DNA of 64,000 bases from Kiloniellales bacterium (GCA_030066685.1 JASJBF010000040.1:1-64000); one strand, 5' to 3'. Shown: positions 1-10,043, numbered from the stretch's first letter. Program-made: numbers and translations. Notes: a model not told the origin generated them from the letters alone.

Positions 1-389
1 GCGTCTTCGGTCAGGCCGGTGATCATCACCGGGTCGTAGCGCCAGACCGCGACCCGCGGCCCATAGCGCGCGGCCAACTCGCGGATCAGGGCGACACCGC
101 GCGCCGCCTCCGGAACGGCCGGTTCCAGGGCACGGGGATAGCCGGTGACCGTGTACTGGACCACGAAGGGCAGGCCCTCGGCCGCCAGGTCCTCGAGGGC
201 CGGCAGGAAGGGGCCGGCGTTGCGGGTCCAGAACACGAAGCCCTCGACCTCGGGCCCGGCCAGGGGCACCCGGTAGGGTGTGCCGCCGTAGGGGTTGGCG
301 ACCCGGCAGAAGCCGGCCGCCCTTCGCCGGGCGAACCACTCGGCGTAGAACGCCGGGATGTCGCTGCGGTAGCTGGCCGAGACGATCAT
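1..389 (-). CDS. DUF1848 family protein, N-terminal part (cut by window edge)
   Basis: The reading frame starts at the ATG at 389 on the minus strand and runs off the left edge after about 129 codons without a stop. The start MIVSASYRSDIPAFY, followed by FCRVANPYGG, a V-x-G-FVFWTRN segment and FVVQYTVTGYPR, is the typical N-terminus of the DUF1848 family. Its members are about 270-300 residues long and often carry a C-terminal cysteine cluster, which would lie outside the window. The biochemical role of the family is not established. The gene begins 7 bases after the stop of the 70-residue membrane gene at 397-609, so the two are probably co-transcribed. Confidence 0.8.
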   Translation of the reverse strand, partial: MIVSASYRSDIPAFYAEWFARRRAAGFCRVANPYGGTPYRVPLAGPEVEGFVFWTRNAGPFLPALEDLAAEGLPFVVQYTVTGYPRALEPAVPEAARGVALIRELAARYGPRVAVWRYDPVMITGLTED

Positions 390-396
390 GCCGCAG

Positions 397-609
397 TCAA
401 GGCCACTCGCGGCGGCCCGCCCGGCGGCCCAGCCAGCGGAAGAAGAGGTAGAGCAGGCCGGCGAGGACGGCCAGGCCGGCGCCGGAGTAGCGCAGCGCGT
501 CGCTGGGCCAGATGAACTCTCCGGCCAGGGCCAGGCAGGCGCCGATCACCACGTCGGCGACCAGCACCCAGAGGATGATCCGGTAGATCGGGTCGGGCGG
601 TGGGTTCAC
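397..609 (-). CDS. Small two-helix membrane protein, 70 aa
   Basis: The GTG start at 609 is chosen because a strong ribosome binding site (GGAGGAGG) lies about 5 bases upstream. A longer in-frame reading to 732 has no such site and gives an arginine-rich tail. The protein has two hydrophobic stretches, about residues 11-30 (IILWVLVADVVIGACLALAG) and about 43-60 (AGLAVLAGLLYLFFRWL), and a basic C-terminus (GRRAGRREW), suggesting an inner-membrane hairpin. No family is recognised. It is followed closely by the DUF1848 gene and is divergent from dnaK, so the 610-894 interval must hold promoters for both directions. Confidence 0.6.
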   Translation of the reverse strand: MNPPPDPIYRIILWVLVADVVIGACLALAGEFIWPSDALRYSGAGLAVLAGLLYLFFRWLGRRAGRREWP

Positions 610-761
610 GGCGGGCCTCCTCCGGGGCTGTCCGGCGGTTCCAATCCAGCCCAATCTGGTCCCTCCCTGCGGTGCTCGCAAGGCCGCGTCGCGCCCTGGT
701 TCCGGGCGCTGGGACGAGGGCCAAACACCCAAGGAAATTACGGTTTCTGGACATCTCCCTC

Positions 762-792
762 CTTGCAGGATCGGGGCCCGTGCTTATATATC
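762..792 (+). promoter_or_regulatory. Probable RpoH (sigma-32) heat-shock promoter of dnaK
   Basis: A CTTG element at 762-765 is followed by a 17-base spacer and CTTATATATC at 783-792. This matches the general form of alphaproteobacterial RpoH promoters (CTTG, about 17-18 bases, CYTATNT). Transcription would begin near 799 and give a 5' leader of about 95 bases before the dnaK ATG. The AT-rich -10 stands out from the surrounding GC-rich DNA. The rest of the 610-894 interval shows nothing else recognisable. Confidence 0.65.
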
Positions 793-894
793 CGGCGGTA
801 AGTCTCTGATTCTGAGTCACCCAACCAGGGACCCGGGCGCGGTGCTCACCGCCATCGAGGCCGCCGGGCGGTCTGCTGAAACAAGAGGTATGCA

Positions 895-2820
<1,926 letters not shown>

Positions 2821-2903
2821 ACGGCCGGCCCCGGATCAAGGGCGCGCAGCATGCCGTTCCTGAGCGAACACAGCGGGCGCGCGGTGCCGCCACTGCACCG
2901 CCG

Positions 2904-2920
2904 CGGCCGCCTAGCGGCCG
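2904..2920 (+). other. GC-only hairpin between dnaK and dnaJ
   Basis: CGGCCGC at 2904-2910 and GCGGCCG at 2914-2920 form a perfect 7-bp stem with a 3-base loop. It lies 16 bases before the dnaJ start, with no T-run after it, so it is unlikely to be a full terminator. It could set the lower expression of dnaJ relative to dnaK through mRNA processing or by limiting ribosome access. That role is inference. Confidence 0.45.
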
Positions 2921-2935
2921 AGGCCTGAGGGGGCG

Positions 2936-4069
2936 ATGGCGACCCAGGACTACTACGAACGGCTCGGCGTCGACCGCAAGGCCAGCCTCGACGAGATCAA
3001 GAAGGCCTACCGCAAGCTCGCGATGCAGTACCACCCGGACCGCAATCCGGGGGACGAGGAAGCCGAGCACAAGCTGAAGGAGGTCAACGAGGCCTACGGC
3101 GTCCTCAAGGACGAGCAGAAGCGTGCGGCCTACGACCGCTTCGGCCATGCCGCCTTCGAGAACGGCGGCGCGGGCCCCGGGGCCGGTGGCTTCGACTTCA
3201 ACTTCGCCAGCGGCTTCGCCGACATCTTCGACGAGATGTTCGGGGACTTCACCGGTGGCGGCCGGCGCGGCCGCGAGGTCCACGGCGCCGACCTGCGCTA
3301 CAACATGGAAATCTCCCTGGAAGAGGCCTTCGGCGGCAAGGAAGCGGAGATCCGGGTGCCGGCCAGCGTCAGCTGCGACGACTGTCACGGCAGCGGCGCC
3401 GAGAAGGGCGCGGCGCCGGTCACCTGCACGACCTGCGGCGGGCACGGCCGGGTGCGCTCCCAGTCCGGCTTCTTCACGGTCGAGCGGACCTGTCCGACCT
3501 GCCACGGCAACGGCCGGGTGATCGAGAACCCCTGCCAGGCCTGCGGCGGGGCCGGCCGGGTCCAGCGGGAAAAGACCCTGCAGGTCAACATCCCGGCCGG
3601 AGTCGATGACGGGACGCGGATTCGCCTGGCCGGCGAGGGCGAGGCCGGCCTGCGCGGCGGGCCCGCCGGCGACCTCTACATCTTCATCACGGTGGCGCCG
3701 CACCGTTTCTTCCAGCGCGGCGGCGCCGACATCCTGAGCAAGGTGCCGATCCCCATGACCACGGCCAGCCTAGGCGGCACCGTTGAGGTGCCCGGCATCG
3801 ACGGCAAGCGGGTCCGGGTTACGGTGCCTGCGGGCACCCAGAACGCCCATCGCTTCCGGCTCAAGGGCAAGGGCATGTCCGTGCTGCGCAGCAGCCAGCG
3901 CGGCGACCACTACATCGAGGTTCAGGTCGAGACCCCGGTCAACCTGACCAAGCGCCAGAAGGAGCTCCTGAAGGAGTTCGAGACGGCTTCCAAGGGCCGC
4001 TCGACGAGCCCCGAGTCGGAAGGCTTCTTCTCCCGGGTCAAGGAGCTCTGGGACGACCTCAAGGACTGA
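2936..4069 (+). CDS. dnaJ: Co-chaperone DnaJ (type I Hsp40)
   Basis: DnaJ delivers unfolded clients to DnaK and stimulates its ATPase. The 377-residue protein has the full type I layout: a J domain with HPD at 33-35, a Gly/Phe-rich linker (about 75-110), a zinc region with four CxxCxGxG modules ([32 protein letters not shown], about residues 146-211), and the C-terminal peptide-binding domain. The ATG at 2936 follows a GAGGGGGC ribosome binding site. It lies downstream of dnaK and is likely co-transcribed from the same heat-shock promoter. Confidence 0.99.
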   Translation: MATQDYYERLGVDRKASLDEIKKAYRKLAMQYHPDRNPGDEEAEHKLKEVNEAYGVLKDEQKRAAYDRFGHAAFENGGAGPGAGGFDFNFASGFADIFDEMFGDFTGGGRRGREVHGADLRYNMEISLEEAFGGKEAEIRVPASVSCDDCHGSGAEKGAAPVTCTTCGGHGRVRSQSGFFTVERTCPTCHGNGRVIENPCQACGGAGRVQREKTLQVNIPAGVDDGTRIRLAGEGEAGLRGGPAGDLYIFITVAPHRFFQRGGADILSKVPIPMTTASLGGTVEVPGIDGKRVRVTVPAGTQNAHRFRLKGKGMSVLRSSQRGDHYIEVQVETPVNLTKRQKELLKEFETASKGRSTSPESEGFFSRVKELWDDLKD

Positions 4070-4373
4070 ACGCACCCGCCGGCCGCGGTCGCCAGATTAA
4101 CAGGCGGTCCGGGATCTCCTTTTCGGTGTTCTCGCCATCGCGCGTCGGGCCTTGAGATGGATCCCCGCGCAAGCCTCGGCATCATCCATCAGGGCGGCTC
4201 TGATGCGGATGCGCCCGGTCCACCTTGATCCGCTTTCCGGTCCGAACCCGGCGCCGGCCGCGTCTCGCGGCTGCGGCTTCACTCCTGCACGCCTTTGTTG
4301 TAACCTGGACCCAGACAAGAAGTCTCCTGCCGTCCCCTGGGAGAAGAGGACGGCGGCGCAAGGGGGGAAGGTT
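4070..4373 (+). other. 304-base non-coding interval between dnaJ and the Sel1 pair
   Basis: The frame of the downstream gene stays open back to 4152, but that extension lacks a ribosome binding site and has no signal-peptide character, so it is treated as non-coding. The only structured signal is the TTG-rich motif from 4295, which is shared with the region before the second Sel1 gene. No tRNA-like fold and no T-run terminator were found. Confidence 0.5.
4295..4312 (+). promoter_or_regulatory. Shared upstream motif, copy A
   Basis: TTGTTGTAACCTGGACCC lies 79 bases before the start of the first Sel1 gene. A similar sequence, TTGGTGTAAACTGAAACC, lies 82 bases before the second. The common core is TTG-x-TGTAA-x-CTG. 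The equal distance to the start codon suggests a promoter or operator copied with the gene. Confidence 0.4.
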
Positions 4374-5585
4374 ATGCCTGGCGGGTCGAGGCGCTTTTGC
4401 GGCGCCATAAAAGTTTGTTTCATATTCATTTTATGGATTTCGGTGTCTCTCGGGCTCGGACCGGCGAGCGCCTCGGAACCGAGTTGTGGTCGGCTCCTGG
4501 AAGCCGCGTTCATTGAATTCTGGGGGCTGCCCCGAGAGAAACACGAGGTCGACCTCGATTCAAGCAGCGGCCGCTGCACGGCCGACGACGGTTCCGCCTT
4601 CAAAGGTGACGTCCCTGGCACCCAGATGGCCTATATCGGCTTTCACGAGTTCGTCGAAGGCCGTGTCTCTGCTGCCATGCGCGCGTGGGAGAGCGGCGCA
4701 GGGGACGGCAATACCTTGGCCATGATCGCCCTGGGCGACCTGGCTATCCGTTCCGGGGCTGCCGAGGATCGGATCGACGATGGCTTGAGAAAAGCCTACG
4801 GCTGGTACCGCCGGGCGGCCGAAACTGGGGCGCCCCTGGGCATGTCGAAGCTGGCCTGGTTATACGACGAGGGCTATCACGTGGCGCAGGATCCGGCCGA
4901 GGCCCTGGCCTGGTACCTGGCCGCGGCCGAGGCAGGAGAGCCGACTGCGATGCACAACGTCGGCTATTTCTTCGCAAACGGCAAGGCGGTTGCGAAGGAC
5001 ATCGACACCGCGATGCGCTGGTACGAATGGGCCGGCCAGGCGGGCTCGGCGGAATCCTATCACAACCTCGGCGTGCTCTACGACGAGGGCCGCGAGGTCT
5101 CTAAGGATGACAGCAAGGCCGTTCACTATTACCGGCTCGCCGCCTACGGCGGCTACCCCGAGGCCATGGTCAACCTGGGCTGGATGTACAAGCATGGGGC
5201 CGGCGTGGACCGCGACTACGCGGAGGCGATCTACTGGTACGAAAGGGCGATCGACGCCGGTTTCCACGACGCCGGCGCAAACCTGGGCGCGATCTACTAC
5301 GAGGGCGCGGGAGTCGAGAAAAACCTCGAGACAGCGTTGCGGTACTTCCTTCTGGCCGCAATCGCCGGCAAGCCCGAGGCCATGGCCAACGCGAGCACGG
5401 TCTATATGGAAATTGGCGCTTATCGTGCGGCCTACTTCTGGACCGTCCTGGCGACCAAGAACGGCATGAGCCAGATCGCCTTCCGCCTGGTCGAGCTGCA
5501 GGCCCTGCTGCCCGATGCGGTCATGGCCGAGACCGAGGCGCAGGCCTTCGCCTGGACGCCGGGCACCCCGCTGCCCGAGCTCTGA
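4374..5585 (+). CDS. Secreted Sel1-repeat protein A
   Basis: The ATG at 4374 follows an AGGGGGGAAGG ribosome binding site and opens a Sec-type signal peptide (hydrophobic CFIFILWISVSLGLG, cleavage near ASAS-EP). The 403-residue product then carries about six Sel1-like repeats of 36 residues (pattern A-x-x-x-L-G-x-x-Y-x-x-G-x-G-V, then A-x-x-W-Y-x-x-A-A). These are alpha/alpha solenoids used for protein-protein contacts. A conserved cysteine pair near the mature N-terminus (SCGRLL, GRCTAD) suggests a disulphide, consistent with a periplasmic location. The next gene is a close paralogue with the same N-terminal and C-terminal (WTPGTPLPE) blocks. The binding partner is unknown. Codon use is slightly less GC-rich than in the paralogue. 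Confidence 0.85.
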   Translation: MPGGSRRFCGAIKVCFIFILWISVSLGLGPASASEPSCGRLLEAAFIEFWGLPREKHEVDLDSSSGRCTADDGSAFKGDVPGTQMAYIGFHEFVEGRVSAAMRAWESGAGDGNTLAMIALGDLAIRSGAAEDRIDDGLRKAYGWYRRAAETGAPLGMSKLAWLYDEGYHVAQDPAEALAWYLAAAEAGEPTAMHNVGYFFANGKAVAKDIDTAMRWYEWAGQAGSAESYHNLGVLYDEGREVSKDDSKAVHYYRLAAYGGYPEAMVNLGWMYKHGAGVDRDYAEAIYWYERAIDAGFHDAGANLGAIYYEGAGVEKNLETALRYFLLAAIAGKPEAMANASTVYMEIGAYRAAYFWTVLATKNGMSQIAFRLVELQALLPDAVMAETEAQAFAWTPGTPLPEL

Positions 5586-5619
5586 TACCAAGGAGCGCTG
5601 TCCGAAAGCCCACTTCCGT

Positions 5620-5642
5620 CGTCCCCTGCGATTCGGGGGACG
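5620..5642 (+). terminator. Possible terminator hairpin after Sel1 gene A
   Basis: CGTCCCC at 5620-5626 can pair with GGGGACG at 5636-5642 across a 9-base loop, 35 bases past the stop codon. There is no T-run, so termination strength is uncertain. Confidence 0.3.
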
Positions 5643-5675
5643 GCCGCGCGACGACGCCTTCATCTGCGATTAATC

Positions 5676-5693
5676 TTGGTGTAAACTGAAACC
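5676..5693 (+). promoter_or_regulatory. Shared upstream motif, copy B
   Basis: TTGGTGTAAACTGAAACC lies 82 bases before the ATG of the second Sel1 gene and is the counterpart of the motif at 4295-4312. It implies that the second gene has its own promoter rather than depending on read-through. Confidence 0.4.
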
Positions 5694-5757
5694 GGAAGGT
5701 GAATCTGCCGCGGTCGCGTTTGGGCCGCGGGTGGCGGCTCGCAGAAGGGGGACAATC

Positions 5758-6981
5758 ATGATCGACAGGCCAAGACGTATCGGCGTTTCCGCGACTCCTC
5801 TCGCTCTGGCCGGCGTCTGCCTGTCCGCGTTGCTCGCCGGTGGTGCCCTGGCGGCGGGGCCGACCTGCGGCCAGGTCATGACCGACACCTTCACCGAGCA
5901 TTGGGGCCTGCCCCAGGGCGAGGACCGCTACACCGCCGATCTGAACCCGGTGGTGGCGCGCTGCAGCGGCGAGGCGGCCTTCAAGACCGAGCGCCCGGGC
6001 ACGCGCGACACCTACCTCGGCCTGCAGGAATACGCCAACGGCCGCGACGAGGCCGCGATCGGGGCCTGGCAAAAGGGCGCCGCGGCGGGCGATCCCCTGG
6101 CCATGATCGCCCTGGGCGACCAGGAGGTCCGCGCCGGCCTCGAGGAAGGCTGGGCCGAGGATGGCCTGGAGAAGGCCCATGCCTGGTACCGCAAGGCCGC
6201 CGACGCGGGCTCGCCGCTCGGCATGTCCAAGCTCGCCTGGCTCTACGACGAAGGCCACCACGTCGAGGCCGACGAGGCCGAGGCGACGGCCTGGTACATG
6301 AAGGCAGCCGAGGCCGGAGAGCCGACGGCGATGCGCAAGGTCGGCGACTCCTTCCGGGACGGCAAGGGCGTCGCCCCGGACATTGTGATCGCCATCCGCT
6401 GGTACGTCTGGGCGGGCGAGGCTGGCGACGAGATGGCGTTCTACAGCCTTGCGGTCATCTACGACGAGGGCGCCTTGGTTCCCGAGGACGACACCAAGGC
6501 GGTCTACTACTACCGCATCGCGGCCCTGGCCGGCGTGCCGGAGGCCATGCTCGGCCTGGGATCGATGTACCACGAGGGGGCGGGCGTCGAGCAGGACTAC
6601 GAGGAAGCCGCCCACTGGTACGAGAGCGCGATGGACGCCGGCGTCGAGGAGGCGGGCGCCGGCTTGGGCCTGCTGTACTACGAGGGCACCGGGGTCGAGA
6701 AGGACCAGGAGGTCGCGCTGCAGTTCTTCGTGGTCGCCGCGGTCGCCGGCCGGCCCGACGGCATGGCCTACGCCAGCCTCGCCTACACCGAGTTGGGTGA
6801 GTACGAAGCGGCCTACTTCTGGGCGCTGGTGGCCATAACCTTCGGGGTCATCGAGATCACGCTCCAGGCGCTCGAGCTACGGGAGATGCTGCCCGAGGCG
6901 GTCGTCGAGGAGACTGAGGCCCAGGCCGCCGTCTGGACCCCCGGCAGCCCGGCCCCGGAGTTCCAGGCCATCCAGCACTAA
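5758..6981 (+). CDS. Secreted Sel1-repeat protein B
   Basis: The ATG at 5758 is preferred over the in-frame GTG at 5731, because GAAGGGGGA lies at the right distance and the protein then begins with a clean signal peptide (LALAGVCLSALLAGGALAAG). The 407-residue product has the same architecture as the gene before it: a short N-terminal block with cysteines (PTCGQV, ARCSGE), about six Sel1-like repeats, and a C-terminal block ending in VWTPGSPAPEF. Several repeats align residue for residue (SKLAWLYDEG, AEAGEPTAM), so the pair arose by tandem duplication. It is probably a periplasmic scaffold protein. Its stop overlaps the stop of the convergent oxygenase gene by 4 bases. Confidence 0.85.
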   Translation: MIDRPRRIGVSATPLALAGVCLSALLAGGALAAGPTCGQVMTDTFTEHWGLPQGEDRYTADLNPVVARCSGEAAFKTERPGTRDTYLGLQEYANGRDEAAIGAWQKGAAAGDPLAMIALGDQEVRAGLEEGWAEDGLEKAHAWYRKAADAGSPLGMSKLAWLYDEGHHVEADEAEATAWYMKAAEAGEPTAMRKVGDSFRDGKGVAPDIVIAIRWYVWAGEAGDEMAFYSLAVIYDEGALVPEDDTKAVYYYRIAALAGVPEAMLGLGSMYHEGAGVEQDYEEAAHWYESAMDAGVEEAGAGLGLLYYEGTGVEKDQEVALQFFVVAAVAGRPDGMAYASLAYTELGEYEAAYFWALVAITFGVIEITLQALELREMLPEAVVEETEAQAAVWTPGSPAPEFQAIQH

Positions 6982-7631
6982 TCCTGCTTCGGCAAGTAGT
7001 CGTCGGACCACTTCAGGACGACGTTGTAGGAGATGCTGACCCGGGTCTCCTCGCTCAGGTTCGGGTGCACGAAGTGGTGCAGGAAGGCCGGCCAGAGCAG
7101 GATCAGCCCCGGCCGGGGCCGGATCGTGTATTCCGCCTCGATGTAGGGATCGCGCTTGACCGCGGTCATGTTCACCGCGCCGCGCGGATCGTAGAAGCTG
7201 ATGCAGCCGGAGCGCCGGTCGCGGCGCCGGCCGATCTCGGCGGAGCCCGCCGGGACCTTCACGTAGTAGGTGCCGCTCAGGTAGGCGTGGGGGTGGTTGT
7301 GGGCGTCGTGGTAGTCGCCCAGGCGGTTGACGTTGGCCCAGCCCTGCAGGGACCAGTTCAGCGCGTAGTCCATGCCCAGGTGGCGGAAGTAGTCGACCAC
7401 CGTCTTGTTGATGCAGTCGCGCAGCCAGGCCACGGCCGGGTGCTCGCCGGCCAGGAGGTTGCCGCCGAGGTAGTCGGTGGTCAGCGCCGCGTTGTCCCGC
7501 TCCAGGCCCTCGATTAGGTCGAGCAGGGCCGCGTTCGCGGCCTCGTGGCCGGGCAGCTCGCGCTCGACCAGGATGGTCGGCCAGAGGCTGCGAAACCCGC
7601 CGGGGGCGGGGGGATCCGAGGAGGAGACCAT
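6978..7631 (-). CDS. Putative 2OG-Fe(II) oxygenase (TIGR02466-like)
   Basis: This 217-residue protein resembles the 2OG-FeII_Oxy_5/TIGR02466 group. It has GWANVNRLGDYHDAHNHPHA followed by YLSGTYYVKVP, a second histidine in LLWPAFLHHFVHPN, and the 2-oxoglutarate-binding arginine in RVSISYNVV. These give the H-x-H...H iron triad of the double-stranded beta-helix fold. The substrate is unknown, and members are predicted soluble dioxygenases. The ATG at 7631 is used. An in-frame GTG at 7646 is possible, since neither has a strong ribosome binding site. It is convergent with the Sel1 pair and divergent from dapB. Confidence 0.8.
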   Translation of the reverse strand: MVSSSDPPAPGGFRSLWPTILVERELPGHEAANAALLDLIEGLERDNAALTTDYLGGNLLAGEHPAVAWLRDCINKTVVDYFRHLGMDYALNWSLQGWANVNRLGDYHDAHNHPHAYLSGTYYVKVPAGSAEIGRRRDRRSGCISFYDPRGAVNMTAVKRDPYIEAEYTIRPRPGLILLWPAFLHHFVHPNLSEETRVSISYNVVLKWSDDYLPKQD

Positions 7632-7711
7632 GGAGCCAGCCTGCACCGGCTTTGCCGGCCGGACAAGGCGTGCTACATCGCGGCGACGGACAGAGGCAGG
7701 GAGGCGCCGCC

Positions 7712-8518
7712 ATGGAGAGCTACAGGATCGGGGTCGTCGGCTGCGCCGGGCGCATGGGGCGGATGATCGCCCGCATCGTCCAGGAGACCGAGGGCTGCGC
7801 CCTGTCCGGCGGCAGCGACCGGCCGGACTGCGGCGCGATCGGCAGCGACCTCGGCGTGCTGGCCGGGATCGGCGAGCTCGGCCTGCCGGTCAGCGACGAC
7901 ACGGTGACCCTCTTCGCCCGCTCCGACGCGGTGATCGACTTCACCACGCCCGAGGCCACGGCGGCCCACGCCGACCTCGCCGCGCAGGCCCACGCGGTCC
8001 ACGTGGTCGGCACCACCGGCCTGGAGCCGGCGCAGGAGCAGCGGATCACCCTCGCCGCCAAGCACACCGCGGTGGTCCGCGCCGCCAACATGAGCCTGGG
8101 CGTCAACCTGCTGCTCGGCCTGGTCGAGCAGGTCGCCCGGGCGCTGGACACGGACTACGACATCGAGGTCCTGGAGATGCACCACCGGCACAAGGCCGAC
8201 GCGCCCTCCGGCACCGCCCTGGCCCTGGGCGCGGCGGCGGCGGCCGGCCGCGGGGTCGAACTGGAGCAGGCCGCGGTGCGCAGCCGCGACGGCATCACCG
8301 GGCCGCGCAGGCCGGGCGACATCGGCTTCGCCACCCTGCGCGGCGGCGACGTCGCCGGCGACCACAGCGTGGTCTTCGCCGGGCCCGGCGAGCGCATTAT
8401 CCTGGAGCACCGGGCGACCAGCCGCGAGGTCTTCGCCAAGGGCGCGGTCAAGGCCGCCCTCTGGGCCAAGGACAAAAAACCCGGCCTCTACTCCATGCGC
8501 GACGTGCTCGGGATCTAA
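7712..8518 (+). CDS. dapB: 4-hydroxy-tetrahydrodipicolinate reductase
   Basis: DapB reduces 4-hydroxy-tetrahydrodipicolinate with NAD(P)H in the diaminopimelate/lysine pathway, supplying peptidoglycan. The 268-residue product has the Rossmann start IGVVGCAGRMGR, the catalytic block EMHHRHKADAPSGTA and the C-terminal RGGDVAGDHSVVFAGPGE. The ATG at 7712 lies 8 bases after GGGAGG. An upstream in-frame start at 7652 has no support. In many relatives dapB directly follows dnaKJ. Here a Sel1/oxygenase island of about 3.5 kb separates them. Confidence 0.98.
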   Translation: MESYRIGVVGCAGRMGRMIARIVQETEGCALSGGSDRPDCGAIGSDLGVLAGIGELGLPVSDDTVTLFARSDAVIDFTTPEATAAHADLAAQAHAVHVVGTTGLEPAQEQRITLAAKHTAVVRAANMSLGVNLLLGLVEQVARALDTDYDIEVLEMHHRHKADAPSGTALALGAAAAAGRGVELEQAAVRSRDGITGPRRPGDIGFATLRGGDVAGDHSVVFAGPGERIILEHRATSREVFAKGAVKAALWAKDKKPGLYSMRDVLGI

Positions 8519-8546
8519 GCGGTCGGAGGTTCGCACCCAACACACG

Positions 8547-8664
8547 ACTGTCATCACCGGACTTGATCCGGTGATCAATTGTCCCGCCGCGCCATGGATT
8601 GCCGGGTCGCGCGAAGCGGTGCGAAGCACTGTGCTACGTCCCTCAGGCGCCCTGGCAGTGACGG
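8547..8664. repeat. Interspersed palindromic repeat remnant
   Basis: TCACCGGA at 8554-8561 and TCCGGTGA at 8567-8574 form a perfect 8-bp stem with a 5-base loop inside the phrase GTCATCACCGGACTTGATCC. Sequences of this type (GTCAT-x-xCCGGACTTGATCCGG) recur many times in alphaproteobacterial genomes. The block continues through CCATGGATTGCCGGGTCGCG to CAGTGACG, whose end roughly mirrors its beginning. It fills most of the 197-base gap between dapB and the DUF2244 gene. No gene is visible here. Confidence 0.6.
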
Positions 8665-8715
8665 AGGAGTGGTGTCGGGGTCCCGTGCCCGGCCGTGGCC
8701 AGGTCTCTCGGCTCC

Positions 8716-9222
8716 TCACCGCGGCGCCGGCGCGCAGTTGGCCCTGGCCAGGGCCTGGCGCAGGGCGCGGGCCAGGTCGATCCGCTCTTCGGGGGTAAGA
8801 AAGCTGCCGACGACCAGGCTGCGGCCGTGGGAGCGTAGGGTCAGCCGGCTTTGGTGGTGAGGGGTGTCGTCGACCAGGACCTGCAGCCAGGTCGAGGGCA
8901 GCCGCCAGCGCTGCGCCCGGCCCCAGCTGTCGACCCGCTTGAGGGTCAGGTCGCGCCGGGTCAGGCGCAGGGTTTCGTAAGCCCGTCCGCTGCGGTAGCT
9001 GGCCCGGAAGGCGAGATAGATCAGCAGCAGGTCGAGGCCGAGGAAGCCGACCACCGGCCAGGCGCCGACGACGAAGAACATGGCACCGGCTGCGAAGCTG
9101 ACCAGGCCGATCAGCCCCATCAACAGGACGAAGCCTTCCGGCGGCAGGCTGCGGTGCGGCGTCAGCTCGGCATCGAAGAGCACCTCTTCCGCGCCGGCCT
9201 CGCTTTCGGGGTTCCCGATCAT
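8716..9222 (-). CDS. DUF2244 membrane protein
   Basis: This 168-residue protein has two adjacent transmembrane helices (about residues 30-50 and 52-72, GFVLLMGLIGLVSFAAGAMF and VVGAWPVVGFLGLDLLLIYL). A cytosolic beta-rich domain follows, with the pattern YETLRLTRRDLTLKRVD...W.RLPSTWLQV and SHGRSLVVGSFLTPEER. This is the DUF2244 layout. The function is unknown. The family is often found beside nth in alphaproteobacteria, and here it is divergent from nth with 89 bases between the starts. Its ATG is at 9222. Confidence 0.85.
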   Translation of the reverse strand: MIGNPESEAGAEEVLFDAELTPHRSLPPEGFVLLMGLIGLVSFAAGAMFFVVGAWPVVGFLGLDLLLIYLAFRASYRSGRAYETLRLTRRDLTLKRVDSWGRAQRWRLPSTWLQVLVDDTPHHQSRLTLRSHGRSLVVGSFLTPEERIDLARALRQALARANCAPAPR

Positions 9223-9311
9223 GGCTTGGAAGATAGGACTCTGTCAGGAGCCGGTCAAAACCGCCGTCTTGCCCGTTGGCCGGACCCGAGGCCCTGGCTA
9301 GACTGCCGGCC

Positions 9312-10043
9312 ATGAAAAAGGCCCAGATCGCTGAGTTCTTCGACCGTCTCGCCGCCGCGAACCCGGAACCGCGCGGCGAGCTGGACTACGTCAACCCCTA
9401 CACCCTGCTGGTCGCCGTGGTGCTCTCGGCCCAGGCGACCGACGTCGGGGTCAACAAGGCGACCCACGGCCTTTTCAAGGTCGCCGACACGGCGCAGAAG
9501 ATGGTCGACCTGGGCGAGGCGCGCCTCAAGGACCACATCAAGACCATCGGGCTCTACAACAGCAAGGCCAAGAACGTCATCGCGCTGTCCGGGATCCTGC
9601 TCCGGGATCACGGCGGCGAGGTGCCGCGGGACCGGGCGGTGCTGGAGACCCTGCCGGGGGTCGGGCGCAAGACCGCGAACGTGGTCCTCAACATCGCCTT
9701 CGGCGAGCCGACCATCGCCGTCGACACCCACATCTTCCGGGTCGGCAACCGCACCAGCCTGGCGCCGGGCAAGACGCCCCTGGCGGTCGAGCAGCTTCTC
9801 GAGAAGCGGGTGCCGAAAGAGCGGCGGCTCCACGCCCACCACTGGCTGATCCTGCACGGACGCTACGTCTGCAAGGCGCGCAAGCCGGACTGCCCCGCCT
9901 GTGTGGTCCGCGACCTCTGCGCCTACAAGGCCAAGACCACCCTGGAGGCGCCGGCGAAGCCCGCCAAGAAGGCCAGGAAAGCGGGGGCGGGATCCAAGCG
10001 CAGCGGCGCCAGCACCCGGCGGGCGCGGGCGCTGCGCGGCTAG
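9312..10043 (+). CDS. nth: Endonuclease III
   Basis: Nth is a base-excision repair DNA glycosylase/AP lyase that removes oxidised pyrimidines. The 243-residue protein has the helix-hairpin-helix LPGVGRKTANVV, containing the catalytic lysine, the catalytic aspartate in VDTH, and the [4Fe-4S] ligands C-x6-C-x2-C-x5-C in CKARKPDCPACVVRDLC. A Lys/Ala/Arg-rich tail of about 35 residues extends past the usual end. The ATG at 9312 is preferred over an in-frame start at 9276, which would add residues not found in the family. The TAG stop is at the left edge of a palindromic repeat, so the exact C-terminus was probably set by that element. Confidence 0.98.
   Translation: MKKAQIAEFFDRLAAANPEPRGELDYVNPYTLLVAVVLSAQATDVGVNKATHGLFKVADTAQKMVDLGEARLKDHIKTIGLYNSKAKNVIALSGILLRDHGGEVPRDRAVLETLPGVGRKTANVVLNIAFGEPTIAVDTHIFRVGNRTSLAPGKTPLAVEQLLEKRVPKERRLHAHHWLILHGRYVCKARKPDCPACVVRDLCAYKAKTTLEAPAKPAKKARKAGAGSKRSGASTRRARALRG

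Noticed and set aside
4152-4373. N-terminal extension of Sel1 gene A
   Set aside because: It would hide the signal peptide and has no ribosome binding site. The ATG at 4374 has both.
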